A stretch of 56,673 nucleotides of DNA from Acidobacteriota bacterium (GCA_025456425.1 JALOKP010000014.1:1-56673), one strand, 5' to 3'; positions 26,527 through 35,804 are shown, counted from the first letter of the stretch. Numbers and translations are program-made. The notes: generated by a model from the letters alone, not told the origin.

Positions 26527-27456
26527 ATGACGAAGAGCAAGCGTGCGCTGCTGAAGATCCTGCTGATGACGCCCAAGCCCCTGGTCTGGCGCTTCGCCCG
26601 GACCTACATCGCGGGCGACACGCTCGACGACGCCGCGCGGACGATCCGCGAGCTGAACGGCGAGGGGGTGTGCGCCACCGTCGACGTCCTCGGCGAATGG
26701 GTCAAGAACGAGGGTGAGGTCCAGTTCTTCGTCGATCAGTACGGGAAGACGATCGACCGGATCGTGACCGACCGGCTGGACGCCAACGTCTCGATCAAGC
26801 CGACGGCGATGGGCCTGGCGATCGCGCCCGACCTGGCCTTCCGCTCGATCAGCGCGGTGCTGGAGCGGGCCCAGAAGCACGGGCTGTTCGTACGCCTCGA
26901 CATGGAGGACAGCCCCTACACCCAGGCCACGCTCGACCTCTACTTCCGGCTGCGCGAGGCGGGCTTCGAGAAGGTCGGCGTCGTGCTCCAGGCCTACCTG
27001 CGGCGGACCCTCGACGACGCCGCGAAGCTGGCGGACGCCGGGGCATCGGTCCGGCTGTGCAAGGGGATCTACGTCGAGCCGCGGGCCCTCGCGTACCAGC
27101 AGTTCGACACCGTGCGGGCGGCGTTCGTGGCGGCGATGGAGATCCTGATGAAGGGGAAGGGCTACACCGCCGTGGCGACCCACGACGAGTGGCTCGTCTT
27201 CCGCGGCCAGGCGCTGGCCCGCGCGCTGGAACTGCCCGGCGACCGCTTCGAGTTCCAGATGCTGCTCGGCGTCGACCCGGCGCTGCGGCGGATCATCGTC
27301 GGGCAGGGATACAAGATGCGGGTCTACGTCCCCTACGGGAACGGCTGGTTCGGCTACTCGATCCGGCGCCTGCTCGAGAACCCGAAGTTCGCCACGCACG
27401 TCGTGAAGAACGTGCTGGGCATGGGCCCCGCCTCGGGGGCGGCCGCGAAGGCGTGA
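26527..27456 (+). CDS. Proline dehydrogenase
   Basis: 309 residues. FAD enzyme that oxidises proline to pyrroline-5-carboxylate and gives electrons to quinone. TIM-barrel motifs LDANVSIKPTAMGL, RLDMEDSPYTQATLDLY, VVLQAYLRRTLDD, VRLCKGIY and YVPYGNGWFGYSIRRLLE fit the single-domain (PutB/FadM) type; no pyrroline-5-carboxylate dehydrogenase is fused or adjacent. ATG at 26527, 22 bases after the ElbB-like gene. Its TGA overlaps the GTG of the next gene by 4 bases. Confidence 0.92.
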   Translation: MTKSKRALLKILLMTPKPLVWRFARTYIAGDTLDDAARTIRELNGEGVCATVDVLGEWVKNEGEVQFFVDQYGKTIDRIVTDRLDANVSIKPTAMGLAIAPDLAFRSISAVLERAQKHGLFVRLDMEDSPYTQATLDLYFRLREAGFEKVGVVLQAYLRRTLDDAAKLADAGASVRLCKGIYVEPRALAYQQFDTVRAAFVAAMEILMKGKGYTAVATHDEWLVFRGQALARALELPGDRFEFQMLLGVDPALRRIIVGQGYKMRVYVPYGNGWFGYSIRRLLENPKFATHVVKNVLGMGPASGAAAKA

Positions 27457-28193
27457 AGATCTTCGCGCTGGGCGACCCGCACCTCTCGTTCGGCCGTCCC
27501 AAGCCGATGGACATCTTCGGCCCGCTCTGGGCCGACCATCCCCGGAAGATCGCCGCGGCGTGGGACGCGGTGGTCGGACCGGACGACGTGGTGCTCCTTC
27601 CCGGCGACATCTCGTGGGCCCACAACCTGGCGGAGGCGGCGCCCGACCTGCAGTTCCTCGCCGAACGCCGCGGGCGGCTGAAGGTCCTGCTGAAGGGGAA
27701 CCACGACACCTGGTGGTCGTCGATCGGCAAGGTGCGCGCCGCGCTCCCGCCCGGCCTGGCCGCGCTGGACAAGGACGCGCTGCGGCTCCCGGAGGGGGTC
27801 GTGCTCTGCGGGGCGCGCGGCTGGAACCTCCCCGACATGCCGTGGAGCGACCCGGAGAAGGATCCGCCGCTCTTCCACCGCGAGCTGGAGCGGCTGGGGC
27901 TCTCGCTGGCCGCGGCCCGGCGGCTGGCGCAGCCCGGCGACGCGCTGCTGGCGCTGCTCCACTACCCGCCGCTGGGACCGGGCGGGACGGCCAGCCGCGT
28001 GCTCGAGAAGCTCGCCGCGGCGGGGGTGGCACGGGCGGTCTACGGCCACCTCCACGGCGACGACCACGGCTGGGCGCCGCGGGGGCCGCGCGGCGGGGTC
28101 GACCTGGTCTTCGTGGCCGCGGACTACACCGGCTTCGCCCCGGTCGAGGTCTGGGATACGGGCGAACGCCGAGGCCCGGACGGCGGAGCGTGA
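27453..28193 (+). CDS. Calcineurin-like metallophosphoesterase
   Basis: 246 residues. All five metal motifs are present: GDPHLS near residue 7, PGDISWAHN, KGNHDTWW, LLHYPPLG and YGHLHGDDHG. Two metal ions are expected. It resembles the YmdB-unrelated, cytosolic Ser/Thr-phosphatase-like esterases (COG1768 type) that follow diverse genes. GTG start overlapping the proline dehydrogenase stop. Substrate unknown. Confidence 0.85.
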   Translation: MKIFALGDPHLSFGRPKPMDIFGPLWADHPRKIAAAWDAVVGPDDVVLLPGDISWAHNLAEAAPDLQFLAERRGRLKVLLKGNHDTWWSSIGKVRAALPPGLAALDKDALRLPEGVVLCGARGWNLPDMPWSDPEKDPPLFHRELERLGLSLAAARRLAQPGDALLALLHYPPLGPGGTASRVLEKLAAAGVARAVYGHLHGDDHGWAPRGPRGGVDLVFVAADYTGFAPVEVWDTGERRGPDGGA

Positions 28194-28287
28194 GGCGGCA
28201 CCGGGTTTGACACCGGCAGGGGACGATCCTACTTTCCGGCCGGAGTCGCCCGCCCGTCCGCCGGGCCGGGGACGGGAGCGCACGCCG

Positions 28288-28632
28288 ATGCCGATCTACG
28301 AGTACCGCTGCCAGGCCTGCGGCGACGAGTTCGAGGTCATCCAGAAGCTCTCGGAAGGCCCGCTCAAGCGCTGCAGCAAGTGCGGCGGCCGGCTCGAGAA
28401 GCTGCTCTCGCGGACCGCCTTCCTGCTGAAGGGGGGCGGCTGGTACGCCGACGGCTACGGCGGGTCGGGGCCGCGCAAGTCGGAAGACTCGGGGGGAACG
28501 CCGTCGAAGGACGCGCCGACGAAGGACGCGCCGCCACGGAAGTCCGGCTCCGGCGCCAGCGAGGGCGGGGGAGGTTCCAAGAGCGAGGCCGCGTCCCCCA
28601 AGCCGGGCGGCAAGCCGTCTTCATCTGACTGA
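28288..28632 (+). CDS. FmdB-family zinc-ribbon protein
   Basis: 114 residues. The N-terminal 45 residues are a zinc ribbon, MPIYEYRCQACGDEFEV then KRCSKCGGRLEKL, with CxxC-CxxC. The rest is a low-complexity tail rich in Ser, Lys, Gly and Pro. Function in the family is poorly known; regulatory or RNA-binding roles have been proposed. ATG at 28288 aligns with family starts. Confidence 0.88.
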   Translation: MPIYEYRCQACGDEFEVIQKLSEGPLKRCSKCGGRLEKLLSRTAFLLKGGGWYADGYGGSGPRKSEDSGGTPSKDAPTKDAPPRKSGSGASEGGGGSKSEAASPKPGGKPSSSD

Positions 28633-29126
28633 CCCGCTTCGGATTGACCGCCGCGTTGCAGGCCGGTAACATCGCGTGACGGGCGGCTGAATACCGCCCA
28701 CGGAAGGCACGCATGACGCCCCGGCGGTCCCTGAAGCGACCGTCCCCGGACGTTCGCAGAGTATTCAGCGCGCAGGAGTTGTCACCGGGCCAGTCCCCGC
28801 TGGGGCTGGTCGAGTGGCTGGTCTGCCTCGCGCAGCTCATCTCGGGGATCGCCCGTTCGACCGGTAGCACCCGGCTCTTCTCGGCGCCGCGCCACTCGCT
28901 GCAGTTCTTCCCCGTCCCGGCGCCCGGCAGGCCGCGTCCACCAGCATCTTTCGACGTTCGGCACCCAGACCTCCCGACCCTCCGTGACACCTGGCTCGTC
29001 CATCCCGGCGGAGGAGGGATCCGGCAGATCCGGTACGGCGGCGGCCCCGCGGCCGCGGCCCGGGGGAGCTGAGCGGGGCGCACGGCGTCGCCTTCCGGCC
29101 GAGCCCACGGGGCTCCTGGAGGCGAC
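28633..29126 (+). other. 494-base gap with strong RNA-like inverted repeats, no convincing gene
   Basis: Between fmdB and rny I find no credible protein gene; an open frame at 28713-29072 lacks a family or usual codon pattern over most of its length. The first half contains nested inverted repeats on the plus strand. GACGGGCG (28678-28685) can pair with CGCCCGTT (28850-28857). GCTGAATAC (28686-28694) pairs exactly with GTATTCAGC (28761-28769). CCAG-CCCC and GGGG-CTGG form a hairpin near 28790-28809. This could be a structured RNA. A 6S RNA is possible because some genomes place it before rny, but I see no diagnostic sequence. Confidence 0.35.
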
Positions 29127-30725
29127 ATGAACGGACTGGTCCTGGCTGTCGAAGCCCCCGGACCGCTGGCCATCTGGCTGGTGGTCGCGGGGCTCTCCGG
29201 CCTGCTCTTCGGTGCTCTCATCGGCTGGATGGTCGCCGCGCGCGGCGGCCGGGGGATCATCGCCACCGCGCGCCGCGAGGCCTCCGCCCTGCTGGAGCAG
29301 GCCCGGTCCCGGGCCGACGAACAGATCCAGGGGCTGATCGTCCAGGCCGAGCAGGAGGCGGCCGCCAAACGGGCGCGCTGGGCCGAGGAGGAACGGACCC
29401 GCCTGGCCCGCGTCACCGAGCAGGAGGAAGAGGCCGAGCGCCTGCACCGGCGGCTGGTCGACCGCGACCGGGCGCTGGCCCGGCGCGACGAGCTGCTCGG
29501 GGAGCGGGAAGGGGAGATCGACCGCAGGCGCCAGGAACTCGCCAAGCAGCGCGAGCGGGTGACCGAGCTGGAGCAGCAGACGATCCTGCGGCTGGAGGAG
29601 GTCGCCGGCCTGTCGCGCGACGAGGCCAAGCGGCAGGTGATCGAGGCCTTCCGGGCCGAGGCCCGCCAGTCCGCGGCGTCCGAGATCCGGGCGATCAAGG
29701 AGGAGGCCCAGCGCAACGCCGAGCTCGAGGCGCAGAAGATCATGGCGCTGGCGATCGAGCGGATGGCCTCCGACTTCTCGGCCGAGCGCAACGTCTACAC
29801 CGTCCCGCTGCCCGACCCGCAGCTCCGCGGGCGGATCATCGGCGCCGAGGGCCGGAACATCCGCGCCTTCGAGAAGCTGACCGGGATGCAACTGGTGATG
29901 GACGACGACCCGACCCACGTGCTGGTCTCGGGCTTCAACCCGGTCAAGCGCGAGGTGGCCAAGCGCGCGCTCGAGCGGCTGATCGAGGGCGGGACGATCC
30001 ACCCGCGGAAGATCGTCCAGGTCGTGGCCTCCAGCCGCAAACGGCTGGAGCAGGAGATGCAGAAGGCCGGCCAGGAGGCGATCGACGAGTTCAGCTTCCG
30101 CTCGGTGCACCCCGAGATCGTCGGGCTGCTGGGGCGCCTCAGGTACCGCACCAGCTACGGGCAGAACGTGCTCGAGCACGTCAAGGAGGCGGCCTGGCTG
30201 TGCGGGATGATGGCGGCCGAGCTGGGGCTCGACCAGAAGCTGGCGCAGCGCGCGGCGCTGCTCCACGACATCGGCAAGGCGGTCGACTTCGAGCGCGAGG
30301 GGACGCACCCCGAGATCGGCGGCAAGCTGGCCCGCCAGTACGGCGAGCCGGCGGTGGTCGTCAACGCCATCGAGTCGCACCACGACGACTGCGAGGTGAT
30401 CGACCCGATCTCGGTGCTGGTCGCGGCGGCGGACGCCCTGTCCGGCGCCCGCCCCGGGGCCCGGCGGCGGACCACCGTCGACTACATCCGGCGGGTCACG
30501 CAGCTCGAGGAGCTGGCGCGCTCGTTCCAGGCGGTCGACAGCTGCTACGCGCTGCAGGCCGGGCGCGAGATCCGGGTGATCGTCGAGCCGAAGCGGATCA
30601 GCGACGACGGGGTGGCGCTCCTGGCCCACGACCTGACGCAGCGGATCCAGTCCGAGATGGACTTCCCGGGCCGGATCAAGGTGACGATCATCCGCGAGGT
30701 GCGGGCCCAGGCCGTCGCCCGCTGA
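29127..30725 (+). CDS. rny: Ribonuclease Y
   Basis: 532 residues. Membrane-anchored endoribonuclease that starts mRNA decay. N-terminal transmembrane helix at about residues 9-35 (IWLVVAGLSGLLFGALIGWMV), long coiled coil to about 200, KH domain (GRIIGAEGRNIRAFEKLTG) near 235-300, then HD domain with LLHDIGKAVDFE carrying the His-Asp metal pair near 380. Order and length match the family. ATG at 29127 has GGAGG upstream. Confidence 0.96.
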   Translation: MNGLVLAVEAPGPLAIWLVVAGLSGLLFGALIGWMVAARGGRGIIATARREASALLEQARSRADEQIQGLIVQAEQEAAAKRARWAEEERTRLARVTEQEEEAERLHRRLVDRDRALARRDELLGEREGEIDRRRQELAKQRERVTELEQQTILRLEEVAGLSRDEAKRQVIEAFRAEARQSAASEIRAIKEEAQRNAELEAQKIMALAIERMASDFSAERNVYTVPLPDPQLRGRIIGAEGRNIRAFEKLTGMQLVMDDDPTHVLVSGFNPVKREVAKRALERLIEGGTIHPRKIVQVVASSRKRLEQEMQKAGQEAIDEFSFRSVHPEIVGLLGRLRYRTSYGQNVLEHVKEAAWLCGMMAAELGLDQKLAQRAALLHDIGKAVDFEREGTHPEIGGKLARQYGEPAVVVNAIESHHDDCEVIDPISVLVAAADALSGARPGARRRTTVDYIRRVTQLEELARSFQAVDSCYALQAGREIRVIVEPKRISDDGVALLAHDLTQRIQSEMDFPGRIKVTIIREVRAQAVAR

Positions 30726-30742
30726 CGGCAAACCGGGGACAG

Positions 30743-31960
30743 CTACCGTAAGTCGGTAAGCCGGGAATCCGGGCGGCGGACGACCACGACCGTCTGGTCG
30801 TCGCGCTGCGGGCCGTGCGCGAAGCGCCCGGCCTCGGCGAACACCGCGTCGACGATCTCGGCCGCGCCCGCCCCCTTGAGCTGCCGCAGCAGCTTCTCGA
30901 GCCGCGCCTCGCCGAACTCCTTTCCCGCGCGGTTCTGCGCCTCGACGATCCCGTCGGTGTAGAACAGCAGGGTCGAGCCGGGCAGGAAGCGCTCGAAGCC
31001 GCGCTCGTAGCTGGCGTTGGGCTCGGGGCCCAGCAGGAGCCCGCCGATCTCGAGCTTTTTGACGTGGCCGTCCTGGAACAGCAGCGGCGGCGGGTGGCCG
31101 GCGTTGCAGTAGACCATGTTCCCGGTCCGCTCGAACTCGGCGTAGAACAGCGTGATGAAACGCGAGGCCAGCGCCGAGCGCGAGACCACGCGGTTGACGC
31201 GCTCGATCGCGCGGGTCATGCGGTACTGGACGTCGAGCACGACGCGCAGGCCGGTGATCACGTCCCGCGCCATCAGCGCGGCCGGCAGCCCGTGGCCCGA
31301 CGAGTCGGCGATCGCCACCCCCAGCACGCGGTCCGAGAGCTCGACGAAGTCGTAGAGATCGCCGCCGACCTCCTCGGCCGGGACCGAGCGGGCGGCGATG
31401 TCGAAGCCGTGGAAGTCGGGCGCGCGCGCCGGCAGCAGGCTGGTCTGGATCCGCCGGGCCTCCTCCAGGTCGGCGGCCCACTGTCCGTGCAGCAGCCGGA
31501 GGTTGATGATGTGGCGCAGCGTGCCCAGCAGGTAGATCGCGCGCTCCTGGTCGACCTCCGGGTCGAGCGTGAGCGCGATGATGTGCTCGCCGCCGTCACC
31601 GACCGCGATCGAGGCAAAGCGCTTGACCCCGATCCGGCGCTCGATCGCGGGGTCGAAGTCCGCGTCCCCCTCGCCGACGATGACGAGCCCCTCGTCCACG
31701 ACCCGCCGCATCGGCGGGTACTCGGCCGCGACGCGGAAGCCGGGCTCGATCTCGCCCCGCGCGCCGCAGGCGACCTCGAGCACGTAGGCCTCCCCCTCCG
31801 GAGTGCGCCGGTAGAGCCGTGCGCCGAGGATCCCGAGCGACGGCCCCGGCCCCTCGACGATCGCCTCGAGGATCCCCGAGAGCTTGGCCGCGGTCTCGGC
31901 GCTGCGCTCGATGCTGGCGAGCGCGCGCTCGAGCGTGCGAAAGGTCTGGCGGTAGTCCAT
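30743..31960 (-). CDS. SpoIIE/RsbU-type PP2C phosphatase with GAF-like sensor
   Basis: 405 residues. About 190 N-terminal residues form a GAF-like sensory part. The phosphatase begins near 195 with the linker LEEARRIQTSLLPARAP, then GGDLYDF, IADSSGHGLPAALM, CNAGHPPPLL, YTDGIVEAQN and RDDQTVVVV, the metal motifs of the PPM family. By family it removes phosphate from a STAS-type antagonist to release a sigma or output kinase; the STAS protein at 5148 is a candidate partner, not proven. ATG at 31960 with GGAAGG upstream. Convergent with rny, 17 bases apart. Confidence 0.88.
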   Translation of the reverse strand: MDYRQTFRTLERALASIERSAETAAKLSGILEAIVEGPGPSLGILGARLYRRTPEGEAYVLEVACGARGEIEPGFRVAAEYPPMRRVVDEGLVIVGEGDADFDPAIERRIGVKRFASIAVGDGGEHIIALTLDPEVDQERAIYLLGTLRHIINLRLLHGQWAADLEEARRIQTSLLPARAPDFHGFDIAARSVPAEEVGGDLYDFVELSDRVLGVAIADSSGHGLPAALMARDVITGLRVVLDVQYRMTRAIERVNRVVSRSALASRFITLFYAEFERTGNMVYCNAGHPPPLLFQDGHVKKLEIGGLLLGPEPNASYERGFERFLPGSTLLFYTDGIVEAQNRAGKEFGEARLEKLLRQLKGAGAAEIVDAVFAEAGRFAHGPQRDDQTVVVVRRPDSRLTDLR

Positions 31961-32040
31961 GAACGCCCTTCCGGGTGGCCGCACAGTGTGCGCCGGGCGC
32001 CAGGCCCGGACAAGCCGTCCGTCCCGTAGAATCGGGCCCG

Positions 32041-32676
32041 ATGAAGCGGCGCGACCAGGCGATCCCCCCCGAAGTGCGGGAGGAGTTCCTGCGCCTGACG
32101 GCACAGGCGCTGGAATCGCTCTCCCGCGGCCGGATCGAGGTCTCGCGCGCCACGCAGTCGATGGCGCCGCTGTTCGTCGGTGGCGAGCGCCTGGCCTGGT
32201 GCCGGCTCGAGGCCGCGCCGCGCCGCGGCGACCTGCTGCTCTACCTGCAGCGGCCCGGGCCGATCGTCCACCGCCTGCTGGGCCGCGCCGCCGACGGCTC
32301 GTGGCGCACCAAGGGCGACCACCGCCCGCTGTGCGACCTGCTCACCGTGCCCGACCGCGACCTCTTGGGCCGGATCGTCGCCTTCGAGCGCGACGGCGCC
32401 GTCTGGTCGCTCGAAGGGCGCGGCGCGCGCGGCTACGCCCGCGCCGCGGCGCTGCTCTCGCAGGCCGGCGACCTGGGATACCGCGCCGCGGGGCTGGGGG
32501 ACGCGGTGCTGCGGCGCGCGCTCTTCTTCCTTGGCGAGCGGGCCCGCGGCGAGATCCTGCGGCGCCCGGCCTGGTGGGTGCAGCGGCAGTCGCAGCGCGC
32601 GCTGCACGGCCTGCTGTTCGGCGCCTGCCACGCGCGGCTGGCGGCGCTGCCCTTCCCGGAGAGCCCCGATGAGTGA
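32041..32676 (+). CDS. S24/S26-like peptidase-fold protein
   Basis: 211 residues. SMAPLFVGGERLAW holds the Ser of S26 signal peptidases; RRGDLLLYLQRPGPIVHRLLG and WRTKGDHRPLCD carry the conserved GD, HR and TKGD motifs of the S26B/archaeal branch, where His replaces the Lys of LepB. There is no clear transmembrane helix, so it is probably soluble, unlike true signal peptidases. Similar stand-alone domains occur near peptide-modification genes; none is nearby here. ATG at 32041. Its stop overlaps the next start by 8 bases. Confidence 0.65.
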   Translation: MKRRDQAIPPEVREEFLRLTAQALESLSRGRIEVSRATQSMAPLFVGGERLAWCRLEAAPRRGDLLLYLQRPGPIVHRLLGRAADGSWRTKGDHRPLCDLLTVPDRDLLGRIVAFERDGAVWSLEGRGARGYARAAALLSQAGDLGYRAAGLGDAVLRRALFFLGERARGEILRRPAWWVQRQSQRALHGLLFGACHARLAALPFPESPDE

Positions 32677-33256
32677 GACCCGCCCGAGCGGCTGCACCTA
32701 CTTCTCCGTCGACGTCGAGGCCAGCGGGCCGGTCCCCGGCCTCTTCAACCTCGTCAGCCTCGGCGCCACCGCGGTCGGGCGGGGCGAGGACGGCCGCTAC
32801 CGGGTCGGCGACTCGTTCTACGCCGAGTTCAAGCCGGTCTTCCCGGGACAGGACCCCGACGCCAACCGGATTCACGGGATCGACCCGGCCCGGCTGGCGC
32901 GCGAAGGGCAGGAACCCCGCGCCGCACTGGTCGCACTCTCGGACTTCGTCGCGCGCGCCACCGGACCCGGCACCGCACCGACCTTCGTCGGCCACGTCGC
33001 GGTCTTCGACTGGATGTACGTGGCCTGGTACTACGCCTGGGCCGGACTGCCGAACCCGTTCGGCTACAAGGGGATCGACACCAAGTCGATGGCGATGGGG
33101 GCGCTCCGCCTGCCCTGGCCGGAGACCGGCAAGGAGACGCTCTGCGCGCGGCTGGGCCTCGCGGAGCAGGAGGCGGAGACGGCCCACCGGGCCGACGCGG
33201 ACGCGGCGCACCAGGCGCGGCTGCTGATCGCGCTGCTCGAGCACGCGGGGCTCTAG
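32669..33256 (+). CDS. DEDDh 3'-5' exonuclease
   Basis: 195 residues with motifs FSVDVEASG (Exo I, Asp and Glu), FVGHVAVFDWMYV (Exo II) and HRADADA (Exo III). Compact, oligoribonuclease/RNase T-like in size. ATG at 32669 inside the end of the S26-like gene; the two are translationally coupled. Substrate (RNA or DNA) cannot be told. Confidence 0.82.
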   Translation: MSETRPSGCTYFSVDVEASGPVPGLFNLVSLGATAVGRGEDGRYRVGDSFYAEFKPVFPGQDPDANRIHGIDPARLAREGQEPRAALVALSDFVARATGPGTAPTFVGHVAVFDWMYVAWYYAWAGLPNPFGYKGIDTKSMAMGALRLPWPETGKETLCARLGLAEQEAETAHRADADAAHQARLLIALLEHAGL

Positions 33257-33356
33257 CCTGAGACTTCCGCGGCCGGCTGGCGTCGCTGGCGGCCCGGCGC
33301 TCGCGTGCTAGTCTGGCGCCGCCCGCAGCCACGCCGCGTTCCCTGGAGGCCGGTCC

Positions 33357-35315
33357 TTGGCGCTCTCCGAGCGATTCTCCCTCGGCGTCACGCTCACCCT
33401 GGTCCTGATGCTGCTCGGCCTGCTCAGCGCGGGCGTGATCTGGGTCTCGTGGATCGACGCCAAGTCGGTCAAGACGCAGGCCCAGGCCGACGTCAACGCC
33501 GAGGCGGCCCAGTACCGCACCGACCTCGAGAGCTGGCACGCCCGCACGCTGCGCGAACAGGCCCGCCAGATGGCGGCCCCGTTCCTGTGGGGGATCGACT
33601 CGCTCGCGGGGGTGCGCGAGGGGACGGCCGAGTTCAACCGGCTGCAGAAGCGGATGTGCCAGTACGTCTGGGGCCGCGACACGCCGCCGATCCTCGAGAC
33701 CAGGCCGTCAGGTCCGCTCGAGGCGGTCGTGATCGTCGATCGCGAGCACCGGATCGTCGCCTCGTCCGACCCGATGGAGGTCGACAAGCGCTACACCGAC
33801 CCGGCCGAGATCGCGCTGCTCGACGCCGCGCTCGACACCCCCAAGGTGCGCCGCGCGGCCGGGCCGCCGCGCGACGACGGCCGCGAGGTGCTGGAACTGC
33901 TGACCGGCGTCCCCAACGCGCGCGGCGAGGTCATCGGGGTGGTCCGGATGCGCTTCGTCGGCGGGACGATCTCCTCGCTGCCGGTCCTGCCGCGCTTCGA
34001 GGTCCACACCAAGCCCAGCTTCGCCGGTCCGGTGCTGGCCGGGCTGGTCGCGCTGCTCGGCCTGGGCTTCGGCATCCTGGCGATCGCGCAGGTCGTGCGC
34101 CTGACCCGCCGGATCGAGGCGCTCGCGGAGGGCGTGCCGTTCCCGCCGACGCGCGGCCCCGGCGCGCGCGCCCTGTCGCTGATCGAAGGGAAGCTCGAGA
34201 CGCTCTCCGACGCGGTCCAGCGCGACGACCTGATGGTCGCGTCGCTGACCGACGCGCTGCAGGAGGGGATGCTGGTGCTCGACAAGGACGGGCGCGTGGT
34301 GATCGCCAACCGGCTGGCGCGCGAGTTCCTCGGGCTCGAGCAGGCTTCCGGCGAGGAACTGCAGCAGCGCTTCGCGACCGCGCGCAACGCCTGCCCCGCG
34401 CTGGAGGGGGTGATCGTGGAGGGGCTCGACCGCGGCCTCGCCGTCCGCGAGAAGCCGGTCGTGCTGGCCGCCGGCCTCGGCGAGGCCCGCGAGCTGCAGG
34501 TCAACTCCTACGTGGGCCGCGGGCAGCGGCACTCGCACCACCTGATGCTGGTGCTGAAGGACCGGCGGCGGATCGCGGCGGTGGAGAAGAACCTGCGCGA
34601 GGCCTCCCGCCTGGCGGCGATCGTCCAGCTCACCGGCAGCTTCGCGCACGAGGTGCGCAACCCGCTCGGGGCGATCGGGATCAACCTCGAGAACCTGCAG
34701 CGCCGGATCGGGCGCGCCGGGGAGTCCGACCTGGCGGCCGAGAAGACGCTGCGCGTGCTGCGCGAGGAGGTCGTGCGGCTCAACGAGATCCTCGAGGAGT
34801 GGCTCGCGCTGACCGCGCCGGAGGAGCGCGCGGCGGGGGACGCGGACGTGGCCGACGTCGCCGACTCGGTCGCGCGGCTGCTGAAGGTCGAAGCGAGGCA
34901 CCAGCGGGTCGAGCTGTCGGTGGAGCGCGATCCCGACCCGGGCCGGGCCGGGATCTCGACCGCGCGGCTGCGCCAGGTGCTGCTCAACCTCGCGCTCAAC
35001 GGTCTGCAGGCGATGCCGTCGGGCGGCCGGCTCGTGCTGCGCGTCAAGGCGATGGGGGACCGCGTCGTGCTCGAGGTCGAGGACACCGGCAGCGGGATTC
35101 CCGAGGAGGTCCGCGACCGGATCTTCGACTTCCACTTCACGACGCGGGAGGAGGGGAGCGGGCTGGGGCTGGCGATCTGCCGCCGGATGGTCGAGGAGGC
35201 CGGCGGGACGATCAGCTTCCTCAGCCGGGTCGGCACCGGGACCACTTTCACCGTGACGCTGCCCGGGAGCGGGCTGGGCCGGGCCCGGACCGCCCCGGCC
35301 GGTCCCTCCGCCTGA
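33357..35315 (+). CDS. Membrane sensor histidine kinase, orphan
   Basis: 652 residues. Two transmembrane helices (about 8-32 and 218-245) flank a periplasmic sensory domain of about 185 residues; a PAS-like segment (ALQEGMLVLDKDGRVVIAN) follows near 295. Kinase core: H-box SFAHEVRNPLGAIGINL near 435, N-box QVLLNLALNGLQAM, G1 DTGSGIPEE and G2 GSGLGLAICRRM. Phosphorylates itself on the His and passes phosphate to a response regulator, none of which is adjacent. TTG at 33357 has GGAGG 7 bases upstream. Confidence 0.92.
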   Translation: MALSERFSLGVTLTLVLMLLGLLSAGVIWVSWIDAKSVKTQAQADVNAEAAQYRTDLESWHARTLREQARQMAAPFLWGIDSLAGVREGTAEFNRLQKRMCQYVWGRDTPPILETRPSGPLEAVVIVDREHRIVASSDPMEVDKRYTDPAEIALLDAALDTPKVRRAAGPPRDDGREVLELLTGVPNARGEVIGVVRMRFVGGTISSLPVLPRFEVHTKPSFAGPVLAGLVALLGLGFGILAIAQVVRLTRRIEALAEGVPFPPTRGPGARALSLIEGKLETLSDAVQRDDLMVASLTDALQEGMLVLDKDGRVVIANRLAREFLGLEQASGEELQQRFATARNACPALEGVIVEGLDRGLAVREKPVVLAAGLGEARELQVNSYVGRGQRHSHHLMLVLKDRRRIAAVEKNLREASRLAAIVQLTGSFAHEVRNPLGAIGINLENLQRRIGRAGESDLAAEKTLRVLREEVVRLNEILEEWLALTAPEERAAGDADVADVADSVARLLKVEARHQRVELSVERDPDPGRAGISTARLRQVLLNLALNGLQAMPSGGRLVLRVKAMGDRVVLEVEDTGSGIPEEVRDRIFDFHFTTREEGSGLGLAICRRMVEEAGGTISFLSRVGTGTTFTVTLPGSGLGRARTAPAGPSA

Positions 35316-35321
35316 GGCGGA

Positions 35322-35585
35322 TCAGTCGGCGCAGCGGCAGCGGGAGAGCGTGCGGTTGCAGGAGAAGCAGTAGCCGCTGGCGCGGAACATCTCGCGCATC
35401 TCCCCCTGCCAGGCGTCCGCGATCCCGATCCGCTCGACCTCCGACAGGCCGGCCGCGTCCAGCCAGAGGCGCATCGTCTCCAGCGAGGAGTTGTAGGCGC
35501 GGAGCAGTTCGAAGATGCCGACCGGGCCGCCGGGGGCGGAGGTCGGCTCGGCCGGCAGCGCGAGCTTGTTCGTGGTCGTTCTCAT
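35322..35585 (-). CDS. Small Cys-motif hypothetical protein
   Basis: 87 residues. The middle (ELLRAYNSSLETMRLWLDAAGLSE) is helical. The end, ASGYCFSCNRTLSRCRCAD, has CxxC and CxC, which could bind zinc. ATG at 35585 chosen; the open frame extends through the tRNA-Ser gene, which is not coding. Convergent with the histidine kinase, 6 bases apart. Function unknown. Confidence 0.6.
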   Translation of the reverse strand: MRTTTNKLALPAEPTSAPGGPVGIFELLRAYNSSLETMRLWLDAAGLSEVERIGIADAWQGEMREMFRASGYCFSCNRTLSRCRCAD

Positions 35586-35714
35586 GGCGTCTCGACTCGC
35601 ATGAAAGTACGGGCGATCCGCGGGAAAGGCGCGTGGAAACGGCGGAATCGGCGGGGTTTTTGCAGCAGCCCGGACCGAGGGGCCGGGGCGCGGGGCGGAG
35701 CCCCGGGGACGATC

Positions 35715-35804
35715 TGGCGGAAGGGGTGGGATTCGAACCCACGGTACGGTTGCCCGTACACCGGTTTTCGAGACCGGCTCCTTAAACCGCTCGGACACCC
35801 TTCC
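35715..35804 (-). tRNA. tRNA-Ser (CGA anticodon)
   Basis: Minus-strand class II tRNA. Acceptor GGAAGGG pairs with CCCTTCC; anticodon stem-loop CGGTCTCGAAAACCG gives anticodon CGA; the long variable arm TGTACGGGCAACCGTACC forms its own stem; T-loop GTTCGAATC. G discriminator, CCA encoded at 35715-35717. It lies 19 bases after the stop of the FAH-family gene on the same strand and may share its transcript. Confidence 0.96.

Noticed and set aside
24787-28032. Very long open frame of about 1080 codons on the minus strand covering several plus-strand genes
   Set aside because: Only its last 317 codons match a family (RimK-like); the rest is antisense to ElbB-like, proline dehydrogenase and phosphoesterase genes and is an effect of high GC.
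28678-28857. tmRNA, RNase P RNA or SRP RNA
   Set aside because: None of their conserved core sequences is present on either strand.
28713-29072. 119-codon open frame before rny
   Set aside because: No family, no ribosome site and overlaps strong inverted repeats; coding support is weak.
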